Assembly (NCBI GenBank): GCA_017535315.1
Contig: JAFXUD010000094.1
Span: forward strand, 1-64,000
Direction of reading: 5' to 3'
Length of the DNA: 64,000 bases
DNA from: Victivallales bacterium
GTDB lineage: Bacteria > Verrucomicrobiota > Lentisphaeria > Oligosphaerales > Oligosphaeraceae
Notes under the pieces: generated by a model
The model's database searches: none
What the model was told of the DNA's origin: nothing
The model's input: the letters and a program-made list of their open reading frames with translations, nothing else
Shown here: piece by piece, positions 1-7,065 of the stretch
How the letters are laid out: every line of letters begins with the position of its first letter
Position numbering within the stretch: position 1 is the stretch's first letter
Made by a program: the position numbers and the translations under genes

Positions 1-116
1 CCGCCCCTGCAAAACCGCCGCCCCTGCAAAACCGCCGCCCCTGCAAAACCGCCGCCCCTGCAAAACCGCCGCCCCTGCAAAACCGCCGCCCCTGCAAAAC
101 CGCCGCCCCTGCAAAA
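1..116. repeat. 17-bp GC-rich tandem repeat, about 7 copies
   Basis: The 17-bp unit CCGCCGCCCCTGCAAAA is repeated head to tail without visible divergence. The first copy is cut by the window edge (14 bp seen), then six full copies follow. The array therefore extends to the left of this window by an unknown amount. It runs directly into the leader of the Y1 transposase-like gene: the last CTGCAAAACC continues as AGGGG, which is the probable Shine-Dalgarno. The core CTGCAAAACCAGG reappears with one mismatch inside that gene at about 477-489, between two hairpins. There are no spacers, so it is not CRISPR. Confidence 0.95.
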
Positions 117-130
117 CCAGGGGATTTTTG

Positions 131-1096
131 ATGGGAAGACTACCAGGTTTTGATTATAAGAAACCATTCTTTTACATGGTTACGCTGAAAAGGTTGCGGA
201 ATCATCCTTGCAAGTTTCCTTTTTGCAGCATTTCAGATGATGGGCTTGTGGTGAACAATCCTATTACAGAGGCTTTCAAGGAGGTGCTTTCGATTTTTCA
301 TGAAACATGGTGGTGCATTGAACCAATCCATTACTATGTAATAATGCCTGACCATTTACACATGATTATCAAGATGCGCGAGGTGGAAGGGCGTGTTTCA
401 TTGCCAGTGGTGGTGCGGCAACTTATTAAGGCACTGGAGCGAGCTGTATGGGAAAATGCCGTCGCGGAGCGACGGCTGCAAGACCAGGTTTTGCAATCGG
501 CTGCTCCGCAGCCGATATTCGAAAAAGAGTGGCATGATTGGATTGTTAAGAAAGAGGGGCAGTTGGCGGCATTTCGAAAATACATAGAAGACAACCCGAA
601 GCGCTATGCTTTGCGGCGTGCAAATCGGCAGTTTTTCACACAGGCTAGGGTGATTGCCTTCCAAGGGCGGCAGTATTGTGCCTACGGTAATGAAGCATTG
701 CTGGAACTACCTGTGATTGTGGCAATCAAGGGGCATAGACAGCCAAGTCAGGGGGCTCCCATGGGGCAAAGGGCACTACTTGCGGAAGCATCAAGGCTTG
801 GACCTGGCGCAGCAGGGCTTTCGACCTTTTTGTCACCACTGGAGAAAAATGCTGGCAATGAGATTATCAAGGCTGGCGGTTCGCTGATTGTGCTTTCACT
901 GGCTGGTTTTGGCGAAAGGTGGCATCCTTCCGAAAAGCAGGAGCGTTTTTGTGCAGAGGGGAGGATGCTCTTCCTTTCGCCGTATGCTCCCGATGTTGCC
1001 AAATTTGACCACAAGACCATGTATCTACGAGCACATGAACTTGTCGATTGGGCTCTTGCCCATTCAAACGAGCAGTTGGAAGCATGGCCATGTTGA
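131..1096 (+). CDS. Y1 (HUH) REP-associated transposase-like protein with DprA-like C-terminal region
   Basis: Predicted single-strand DNA nicking/joining enzyme of the Y1_Tnp (RAYT/IS200-like) group. The N-terminal half shows the HUH motif as MPDHLHMII (residues ~73-81) and a candidate catalytic tyrosine in RKYIEDNPKR (Tyr ~151). Residues ~110-129, between these motifs, are encoded by two back-to-back DNA hairpins, so the linker looks like an in-frame REP insertion. Residues ~195-321 resemble the Rossmann-like core of DprA/Smf: a G-rich stretch, then IKAGGSLIVL, then HPSEKQERF and a G-x-x-x-SPY segment. This part of the call is inference. At 321 aa it is about twice the size of a plain RAYT. 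The ATG at 131 is chosen over an adjacent TTG at 128 because AGGGG lies about 6 nt upstream. Confidence 0.78.
   Translation: MGRLPGFDYKKPFFYMVTLKRLRNHPCKFPFCSISDDGLVVNNPITEAFKEVLSIFHETWWCIEPIHYYVIMPDHLHMIIKMREVEGRVSLPVVVRQLIKALERAVWENAVAERRLQDQVLQSAAPQPIFEKEWHDWIVKKEGQLAAFRKYIEDNPKRYALRRANRQFFTQARVIAFQGRQYCAYGNEALLELPVIVAIKGHRQPSQGAPMGQRALLAEASRLGPGAAGLSTFLSPLEKNAGNEIIKAGGSLIVLSLAGFGERWHPSEKQERFCAEGRMLFLSPYAPDVAKFDHKTMYLRAHELVDWALAHSNEQLEAWPC
458..516. repeat. REP-like hairpin doublet inside the transposase gene
   Basis: Two perfect hairpins lie 19 bp apart within the coding sequence. The first is GCCGTCGC-GGA-GCGACGGC at 458-476 (8-bp stem, 3-nt loop). The second is ATCGGCTGC-TCC-GCAGCCGAT at 496-516 (9-bp stem, 3-nt loop). 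The loops GGA and TCC are complementary, so the units face each other as in a BIME. The spacer contains CTGCAAGACCAGG, one mismatch from the edge of the upstream tandem repeat. The doublet stays in frame and encodes about 20 residues. Confidence 0.85.
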
Positions 1097-1147
1097 ACAT
1101 ATAATTCACGGAAGCCCTATTTTCATCTGAAAGGATTGTTATTCAAC

Positions 1148-1176
1148 TTGACGCAGTGAATGTTTTATTGTATAGT
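1148..1176 (+). promoter_or_regulatory. Sigma-70-like promoter of the STAS-phosphatase operon
   Basis: TTGACG at 1148-1153 and TATAGT at 1171-1176 are separated by 17 bp, a near-consensus housekeeping promoter. It points at the STAS gene at 1218. The predicted leader also holds a 9-codon reading frame (1199-1228) behind GGAGG that overlaps the STAS start in another frame. Confidence 0.75.
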
Positions 1177-1217
1177 ATCAGAAATCACTGGGAGGAAAAT
1201 GTCAAAGGACCACGCAA

Positions 1218-1514
1218 ATGAACATTAACAAAACCACAAACGGAAGCACCCTTACGCTCAGCCTTGAAGGAAGGCTCGACACAACGACATCACCTGAATT
1301 GGAGACGCTGCTTGATGCAAGCCTTGACGGCATCACGGAACTTGTTTTTGATTTTTCAGGACTTGACTATCTTTCCTCAGCAGGGCTTCGCGTACTGCTT
1401 TCAGCGCAGAAACGAATGAATAAGCAGGGAAGTATGAAACTACTCCATGTCAATGAAACCGTCAAAGAAGTTTTTGAAATAACGGGTTTTTCGGATTTTC
1501 TAACGATAGAATAA
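1218..1514 (+). CDS. STAS-domain anti-sigma factor antagonist (SpoIIAA/RsbV-like)
   Basis: A single STAS domain of 98 aa, the usual length for an anti-anti-sigma factor. The phosphorylation region reads LDYLSSAGLRVLL (residues ~49-61), so a phosphorylatable serine is kept. In this family the unphosphorylated protein binds an RsbW/SpoIIAB-type kinase and frees its target sigma factor or effector. AAGGA at 1206-1210 supports the ATG at 1218. One base separates its stop from the start of the next gene, which carries both a PP2C phosphatase and a kinase-like domain, so the two very probably form a switch. The sigma factor or effector is not in the window. Confidence 0.93.
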   Translation: MNINKTTNGSTLTLSLEGRLDTTTSPELETLLDASLDGITELVFDFSGLDYLSSAGLRVLLSAQKRMNKQGSMKLLHVNETVKEVFEITGFSDFLTIE

Positions 1515-1515
1515 G

Positions 1516-3636
1516 ATGAAATCTTTTCATTTCAACCGACGACGCACAATTGTTGCCATTGCTATTCTGGTTTATGTTTCCGCATTGGCTTTCACATGGC
1601 TTCTTTCTACAAAACGTGCTTGGCATCAGACAGAATCGATGCTGGACTATGCGATGTTGGATTTGAATGACACCTTGAATGGTTCCCTTGACACGATGCT
1701 GCTGCATATCGCAGTTTCCATCCTTGAAGACCTGGGGAGTGCAAAGCCCATTTCCAATGAAGATGCGTTGCGGATTCTGGCAGAACGGCGCATTGATGAG
1801 TTAAATGTCCTGGATCGTACTGGACGTAATCTTGGCTCCTCTGATTCACGTCTCATAGGAACATCCATGGCGGACACCCCGAAATCCGCTGAATTTCTGG
1901 TATTGACAAAGGGGGAGGTTCGTGCTTATTCGCAACCTTTTCGTACGGGGGGACACAATCCTGATGTTTGCAGAAAATATCTTGGATTGGCTTTCCCCGA
2001 CGGAGATGGCTTCATTCAGGTTGGAATTGACGAATCTCACGTCACCACGATGTTTCCATCCATCATGGGGTTTATTTTTGATGAATGGCTTTTGGGAGAG
2101 AAAGGCTTCTTTTTGTGTGCAAATATAGACGATGGGCGATTGATTTCAAATCCTGCACGTCATCGTGACGAAGCACATTTTTTGGAGGAAACAGGCTATG
2201 ACCCCAATGGATTCAATGTCTGTGAAGATGGAAAGAGAACATTCAATCAGCGTCTATTTGGCGAAACGTGCAATTGCCGTGCCATTATATTTGCAGGGCA
2301 TCGTATTATTGCGGCGCTTCCTCCCGCCGAGTATTTTCGTACAAGGACAGTCTATACAACAGGATTGGCAGTTTTGTTGGCAATAATACTGTCTTTGTTT
2401 GTTGTTTTGCTTTGCCGCATCAACGCGGATTCGATGCGTATTCAGGCCTTCTATGCATCGGAGGTGGAAAAGCATGCGGCGGAGCTTGAGCTGGGGCGTA
2501 CTATTCAGATGGCGGCCTTGCCGACGGCCTTCACCATGAATGAGTATTGTCGTCTTGCCGCTTTCATAGAGCCTGCGCAGGAGGTCGGGGGAGATTTTTA
2601 TGATTTCTTCTCATTGGATGAGACGCACCTGGCGTTTCTTGTCGCCGATGTTTCTGGAAAAGGAATAACGGGGGCACTTTATATGATGAATGCCAAGACA
2701 ATCATCAAGAATGTGCTTATGGCAACCACAACCTACGATCCAGCTGAGGCTCTTAGTCAAGTAAATGCCGAACTTTGTCGAAACAATCCAGCAGAGATGT
2801 TTGTCACTGCGTGGGTTGGAGTGCTAGATATTGATACAGGATATGTCTCTTTCGTCAATGCAGGACACAATCCGCCCATTCTTCGTCATTCCACTGGCGA
2901 AACCGAATGGCTCAAAGCGCGTTCAGGTTGCCCGTTGGGTTGCTTTGAAAACGCGACTTACAAGGTACGCGATATGCTGCTTAAGCCTGGCGACATGATT
3001 TTCCTTTACACAGATGGCGTCACAGAGGCGATGAATGTTTCTGGAGAACTCTTTGGCGATGAGCGTCTGATTGCAACCTTAGGTGATGGAAAACAACTGG
3101 CAGAGAATGCAGGTCCGTCAGAGGTATGTGCGGCAGTTCGTTCGAGTGTTGAGAGGTTTGTTGAAAAAGCCCCACAGGCGGATGATCTTACGCTTCTCAC
3201 AGTGCAGTACCTTTGCATCCCCGAACGATATGTACGGACCTTCCCTGCACAAGATGTTGCGTTGGTGGAAGCACCGTCATTTGTGGAGGAAAAACTACGT
3301 GCAGTCTTGTGTCCAAATAAAACAAGGGGGCAGATTCTGATTGCACTTGATGAGGTGCTTTCCAATGTGGTGCGTTGCTCGGGTGCATCGGGTATTACCG
3401 TGTCGTTGACTTTTTCTCATGCACGGCAAAGCCTGACGATGGCAATATCCGATGACGGCAAACCGTTCAATCCTCTTCATGTGCCGCCGCCAGACACCAC
3501 ACTTCCGCCTGAGAAACGTCCCATTGGCGGTCTAGGTATTCTGCTTTTGCAGAAGACAATGGATAAACTGGCCTATCGTTATGTGCATGGATGCAATATT
3601 CTCACGCTGTGCAAGACTATCGTGGCTAATTCATGA
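1516..3636 (+). CDS. Membrane sensor with SpoIIE/RsbU PP2C phosphatase and C-terminal RsbW-like HATPase
   Basis: A 706-aa fusion. A transmembrane helix (~11-31) and a second (~279-300) bracket a ~250-residue extracytoplasmic region, probably Cache-like. A PP2C/SpoIIE phosphatase follows at ~325-570, with metal-binding aspartates in GGDFYD (360), ADVSGKG (378), YTDGVTE (500) and DDLTL (~557). The end (~580-706) is an HATPase_c domain with an N-box LDEVLSNVV (Glu613, Asn617), a G1 box DDGKPFNP and a G2 box GGLGILLLQ. The phosphatase should dephosphorylate the STAS partner and the kinase phosphorylate it. Having both activities in one chain is less common than separate proteins. It ends 3 bp from the convergent thiH stop. 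Confidence 0.92.
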   Translation: MKSFHFNRRRTIVAIAILVYVSALAFTWLLSTKRAWHQTESMLDYAMLDLNDTLNGSLDTMLLHIAVSILEDLGSAKPISNEDALRILAERRIDELNVLDRTGRNLGSSDSRLIGTSMADTPKSAEFLVLTKGEVRAYSQPFRTGGHNPDVCRKYLGLAFPDGDGFIQVGIDESHVTTMFPSIMGFIFDEWLLGEKGFFLCANIDDGRLISNPARHRDEAHFLEETGYDPNGFNVCEDGKRTFNQRLFGETCNCRAIIFAGHRIIAALPPAEYFRTRTVYTTGLAVLLAIILSLFVVLLCRINADSMRIQAFYASEVEKHAAELELGRTIQMAALPTAFTMNEYCRLAAFIEPAQEVGGDFYDFFSLDETHLAFLVADVSGKGITGALYMMNAKTIIKNVLMATTTYDPAEALSQVNAELCRNNPAEMFVTAWVGVLDIDTGYVSFVNAGHNPPILRHSTGETEWLKARSGCPLGCFENATYKVRDMLLKPGDMIFLYTDGVTEAMNVSGELFGDERLIATLGDGKQLAENAGPSEVCAAVRSSVERFVEKAPQADDLTLLTVQYLCIPERYVRTFPAQDVALVEAPSFVEEKLRAVLCPNKTRGQILIALDEVLSNVVRCSGASGITVSLTFSHARQSLTMAISDDGKPFNPLHVPPPDTTLPPEKRPIGGLGILLLQKTMDKLAYRYVHGCNILTLCKTIVANS

Positions 3637-3639
3637 CAA

Positions 3640-4890
3640 CTACAGATAGAGATAGTCGTTGAGAACAGGCTGTAGGCCTTCTGATTCCATGTCGTGGTAC
3701 ATGGATTTCAGGCTGCGGCTGTCGGCGATTTCGAACTGTTCATCGCCCTCGTTTTCATTTTCCTTGCCAGTGTATTTGCTTTCGTGGTCGCCGATGCCAG
3801 TGGAAACTCCAGCGGAAATTTTTGTCGCGGCGATTTTTGCGATGCCGTTTCGGAAGGAGGCACTTTCGCGGGAGGAGACGGTAATGCCCGCAAAGGGCAG
3901 GAAGATGCGGTAGGCGCAGAGTATCTGGCAAAGCTCGCGTTCATGTACATCCTGCGGATTGATGGCCTCGTTGTTGACAATGGGGCGTAGGCGAGGACAG
4001 GAGAGTGAGATTTCCGCATGGGGGTATTTGCGTTGCAGGAAGTAGGCGTGGAGCCCCGTGGCGAGGGCATCCTTGCGGAAATCAGCCAGTCCCAGCAAGG
4101 CAGAAAAGGCGACTCCGCGCATTCCGCCCATCAGAGCGCGTTCCTGTGCATCGAAGCGATAGGGCCAGACACGTTTGTGGCCTGCAAGGTGTAGCTGCTC
4201 GTAGCGGACGGCATCATACGTCTCCTGGAAAACGGTAACATAATCGACACCACGTTCGTGCAGATACTTGTATTCGTCCGTGTTAAGTGGATAGACCTCG
4301 ACGCCGACCATTCGGAAGTATTTGCGTGCCAGGGCACAGGCATCGCCAATGTATTCAACGCTGCTTTTGCTGCGGCTTTCGCCTGTCAAGATGAGGATTT
4401 CCTCCATGCCTGAAGCAGAGATGATTTTCATCTCATGCTCAATCTGCTCCATGTCCAGCCTCATTCTGCGGATGTGGTTGTAGCAGTTGAAACCGCAATA
4501 GACGCAGTAGTTTTCGCAGTAGTTTGCGATGTAGAGCGGTGTGAAGAGATAGACGGTGTTGCCGAAGTGGCGGACCGTTTCACGGCGTGCGCGGGTGGCC
4601 ATCTGCTCCAGGAAGGGGGCGGCGGCGGGGGAGAGCAACGCCTGGAAGTCCTCGATGGTGCAGTTTTCATGTTCAAGGGCCCGAAGGACATCCTTTGCTG
4701 TGAACTGGGAGGCGTCGTAGGAGGCAACGCGCCCCATCACCTGCTCGCGCGTGTCGGATTTAATGACCTCCATGCCAGGTAGATAGGTCATAATATCCGT
4801 TCTGGATGCAGGATTGTTCTCCAGTTCGTGCTTTCTTTTCAGGGCAGCGGGGGAGAGAAACTCGGAATCGACGAAGAATTGGTTGGGCAT
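3640..4890 (-). CDS. thiH: 2-iminoacetate synthase ThiH
   Basis: Radical SAM tyrosine lyase that makes 2-iminoacetate (dehydroglycine) for the thiazole ring of thiamine, with 4-cresol as by-product. It is 416 aa. The [4Fe-4S]/SAM motif CENYCVYC (Cys125, Cys129, Cys132; CxxxCxxC) is clear, as is the BATS-type C-terminal region with SCPRLRP and TVSSRESASFRNG. It is the last gene of the thi operon, 18 bp after thiG. No clear terminator is visible in the 3 bp before the convergent phosphatase gene. Confidence 0.97.
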   Translation of the reverse strand: MPNQFFVDSEFLSPAALKRKHELENNPASRTDIMTYLPGMEVIKSDTREQVMGRVASYDASQFTAKDVLRALEHENCTIEDFQALLSPAAAPFLEQMATRARRETVRHFGNTVYLFTPLYIANYCENYCVYCGFNCYNHIRRMRLDMEQIEHEMKIISASGMEEILILTGESRSKSSVEYIGDACALARKYFRMVGVEVYPLNTDEYKYLHERGVDYVTVFQETYDAVRYEQLHLAGHKRVWPYRFDAQERALMGGMRGVAFSALLGLADFRKDALATGLHAYFLQRKYPHAEISLSCPRLRPIVNNEAINPQDVHERELCQILCAYRIFLPFAGITVSSRESASFRNGIAKIAATKISAGVSTGIGDHESKYTGKENENEGDEQFEIADSRSLKSMYHDMESEGLQPVLNDYLYL

Positions 4891-4908
4891 AATCTATTCT
4901 CCCGAAAA

Positions 4909-5682
4909 TCAATTGCGAAGGAAACCCGTGAGCGGGTCGGATGCGGAGGCTCCGCGCTCCAGGACGCGCCCAAGACCCGCGAGCCAGGCGGAACGACCTG
5001 CCTCGATGGCGTTGCGGAAGGCGTGTGCCATGAGCGGGATGTCGCCAGCCGTGGCGAGGGCGGTATTTGCCATGACGGCAGTGCATCCCATCTCCATCGC
5101 CTCGCATGCCTGAGAGGGACGTCCTATGCCCGCATCGACGATAATGGGCAGTTCGATTTCATTGACGAGTATCTGGATGAACGGTTTGGCCTGCAATCCC
5201 TGATTGGAGCCGATGGGGGCGCCCAGGGGCATAATGGCGGCTGCGCCTGCCTTGACCATATCGCGTGCAGCCATCAGGTCGGGAAACATGTAGGGGAGCA
5301 CGACGAATCCATCAGATGCAAGCGTTTCGGTGGCTTTGATGGTTTCCTGGTTGTCGGGCATGAGGTATTTGGTGTCGCGCATGATTTCGATTTTCACAAA
5401 GTTTCCGCAACCCATTTCACGGGCGAGTCGGGCGATGCGCACTGCCTCGTCGGCGTTACGCGCACCAGAGGTATTTGGGAGCAGGGTGACGCCTTTGGGG
5501 ATGTAGTCGAGGATATTCTCATGGTCGGCGGTATTGGCGCGCCGAACCGCCAATGTGATGATTTGTGCACCAGCGTGCTCGACAGCTGCCTTGATTAGGT
5601 TCAGGGAGTATTTGCCTGAGCCTAGAATGAAACGTGAGGTGAAACTGTGGCCGCCTAGTTGAAATGAATCGTTCTCTTGCAT
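4909..5682 (-). CDS. thiG: Thiazole synthase ThiG
   Basis: Builds thiazole phosphate from deoxyxylulose 5-phosphate, ThiS-thiocarboxylate and the ThiH product. It is 257 aa, full length, a TIM barrel. The Schiff-base lysine sits in NFVKIEIM (Lys97), and the phosphate-binding GIGRPSQA and later NTALATA segments are present. A 198-bp palindromic repeat element lies between it and thiF, so its translation is not coupled to thiF. Supply by the same riboswitch-controlled transcript would need read-through of that structured element. Confidence 0.97.
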   Translation of the reverse strand: MQENDSFQLGGHSFTSRFILGSGKYSLNLIKAAVEHAGAQIITLAVRRANTADHENILDYIPKGVTLLPNTSGARNADEAVRIARLAREMGCGNFVKIEIMRDTKYLMPDNQETIKATETLASDGFVVLPYMFPDLMAARDMVKAGAAAIMPLGAPIGSNQGLQAKPFIQILVNEIELPIIVDAGIGRPSQACEAMEMGCTAVMANTALATAGDIPLMAHAFRNAIEAGRSAWLAGLGRVLERGASASDPLTGFLRN

Positions 5683-5703
5683 TATGGCTGTCCTTGGTTT
5701 GTT

Positions 5704-5901
5704 GTAACTATTCAGAGGTGTATTAAATTGGGACAGGCCGCTAGCTTTTCTGCGCCTTGCCGCTCCGCTTCGCTACGCGGCACGACGCAAAGGAACCAGG
5801 GGAATCGCCTGCCCGTGGGTTACGCTTGCCGCTACGCGGCTTCGCTTCACCCACGGCTATGCTCTTTCGCCGCTATGCGGCTAACTCTTCTGAATAGTTA
5901 C
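5704..5901. repeat. 198-bp hairpin-rich repeat element, copy A (between thiF and thiG)
   Basis: The element is bounded by inverted ends GTAACTATTCAGA (5704-5716) and TTCTGAATAGTTAC (5888-5901). Inside are a hairpin TGCGCCTTGCCGC/GCGGCACGACGCA, a stem CCGTGGGT...ACCCACGG enclosing GCCGC-TAC-GCGGC, and a hairpin GCCGC-TAT-GCGGC. A second copy in the opposite orientation lies at 43594-43790. Both fall just after a stop codon and just before the next co-directional gene. No protein is encoded. Confidence 0.9.
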
Positions 5902-5907
5902 GATTAG

Positions 5908-6564
5908 TTATTCTTTAATGTTGACGTTCTCGAAGTCTCCTGCGATGATTTGGATGACAGCAAGCGCCTCGTGCGCGGCGCAGGCCATGACTCGTGCGGA
6001 AAAGAGGGTGCCGCTGGCTTCAACATCGCTGACACCGTCGCCGCAGATGATGAAGTGCCTGCCAAGGCGTCGCGTGCGGATAAGATTCGCACTCCCCTTG
6101 CCTGCCATGCCATTGCCCGAGACAAGCCACTTGTCTGGAAAGTGCTTCAGGACGGCATTGACCAGCATCGCCTTGGCTTCCGCCTTGTCGAACGCCTCGC
6201 AAATGATGTCGGGTTCAGCCAGAAGCGTGGGGATGTTCTCCTCTGTGACACGCACCGTCGAGGTGGTGACTTGGAGATAGGGGGCAATCTCCTTCAGGTT
6301 ATCGCGCAAAGCCTCCGTCTTGAACAGGCCGAGTTGCCGAACAAAGTATTGCTGTCGGTTCAGGTTGGAGATATCGACACGGTCGAAGTCGATGAGGTGG
6401 AGGTGCCCGACACCTGCGCGCGCCAGGGCGATGGCGATGTTGGAGCCAAGGCCGCCGAGCCCGCAGATGGCGACAGTGGCCTGGGAAAGGCGTGCGTGAA
6501 GCTCTGCGCCGTGTCGGGCAATCAGAGCATCATCCAACTCCTGCTTTGAGGGAATGACGGCCAT
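5908..6564 (-). CDS. thiF: ThiS adenylyltransferase ThiF (short form)
   Basis: Adenylates the C-terminal glycine of ThiS before sulfur transfer. From the ATG at 6564 it is 218 aa, the size of the short ThiF family found next to thiS-thiG-thiH. The nucleotide-binding loop GLGGLGS (residues 35-41), DFDRVDISNLNRQ and the later KAMLVNAVL region are present. The zinc CxxC pairs of longer E1-like ThiF proteins are absent, as expected for this family. An extended start at 6603 would overlap thiS, so it was rejected. One base separates this ATG from the thiS stop. Confidence 0.95.
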   Translation of the reverse strand: MAVIPSKQELDDALIARHGAELHARLSQATVAICGLGGLGSNIAIALARAGVGHLHLIDFDRVDISNLNRQQYFVRQLGLFKTEALRDNLKEIAPYLQVTTSTVRVTEENIPTLLAEPDIICEAFDKAEAKAMLVNAVLKHFPDKWLVSGNGMAGKGSANLIRTRRLGRHFIICGDGVSDVEASGTLFSARVMACAAHEALAVIQIIAGDFENVNIKE

Positions 6565-6565
6565 T

Positions 6566-6760
6566 TCAACCGCCTCCAACAAAACTGACGATTTCCAGAA
6601 CATCGCCTTCTTTCAGGATGACTTCTGCGAAGGTGGCCTTTGGGACGATGTCGCCATTGAGTTCGACGGCGATTCGCTTGAGGTCATAACCCGCTTCCGC
6701 TAGATAGTCGGCCAGCGTTTTTCCCTCGGCGGGTATCTGTTTTCCGTTGATGGTTACCAT
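6566..6760 (-). CDS. thiS: Sulfur carrier protein ThiS
   Basis: A 64-aa ubiquitin-fold sulfur carrier ending in SFVGGG. The terminal GG is the site of adenylation by ThiF and thiocarboxylation. It is the first gene after the TPP riboswitch, about 20 nt downstream of the terminator hairpin, and is tightly packed with thiF. No strong Shine-Dalgarno is visible. The start was chosen from family length and the typical MVTINGKQ opening. Confidence 0.96.
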   Translation of the reverse strand: MVTINGKQIPAEGKTLADYLAEAGYDLKRIAVELNGDIVPKATFAEVILKEGDVLEIVSFVGGG

Positions 6761-6776
6761 ATTGCATACCCATGTG

Positions 6777-6812
6777 AAAAAAGGCGGAAATCCGTGGGAC
6801 TTCCGCCTTTTG
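6777..6812 (-). terminator. Intrinsic terminator of the TPP riboswitch
   Basis: Read on the minus strand, AAAGGCGGAA pairs with TTCCGCCTTT (10 bp, 11-nt loop) and is followed by six T. It sits between the aptamer and thiS, so it should act as the riboswitch expression platform: bound TPP favours termination before the operon. Confidence 0.88.
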
Positions 6813-6824
6813 GCGTGTGTCTTG

Positions 6825-6918
6825 CTTCCCTACGTTGGTATAATCCAAATCAGGTCTGCGGGTCGAAGCACTTTGGTGGCTTCCTCTCAGGCTGTTCTGG
6901 GGCAGCCTCCCCGAGAAG
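6825..6918 (-). ncRNA. TPP riboswitch (THI element)
   Basis: Minus-strand sequence shows the conserved CUGAGA at 6890-6885, then ACCUGAUUUGGAUUAUACC and AACGUAGGGAA. The outer P1 helix pairs CUUCUC (6918-6913) with GGGAAG (6830-6825). This is a textbook thiamine pyrophosphate aptamer. It controls thiS-thiF-thiG-thiH through the terminator at 6777-6812. Confidence 0.97.
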
Positions 6919-6934
6919 ACGAGTGTGAAATTAT

Positions 6935-6968
6935 ATTATAAATATAGCATAATCTGTGGTTTTCTCAA
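6935..6968 (-). promoter_or_regulatory. Promoter of the thi operon
   Basis: On the minus strand TTGAGA (6968-6963) is followed 16 bp later by TATATT (6946-6941), overlapping a further TATAAT (6940-6935). It lies just upstream of the TPP aptamer, as expected. Confidence 0.65.
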
Positions 6969-7065
6969 TTGCGGCAGGGCTTTTTTGTTTGGATAAAATA
7001 ACGACGAGGGCTTGCTAGAACATGCGCAGCCACAGCGCAAATGCAATGCCGCAATAGGGGTGTTG

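Noticed and set aside
1-116. CRISPR-like array
   Set aside because: Units are directly adjacent with no spacers, and no cas genes are present.
1199-1228. Nine-codon leader ORF before the STAS gene
   Set aside because: It has GGAGG and overlaps the STAS start, but there is no attenuation hairpin or codon run to support a leader peptide role.
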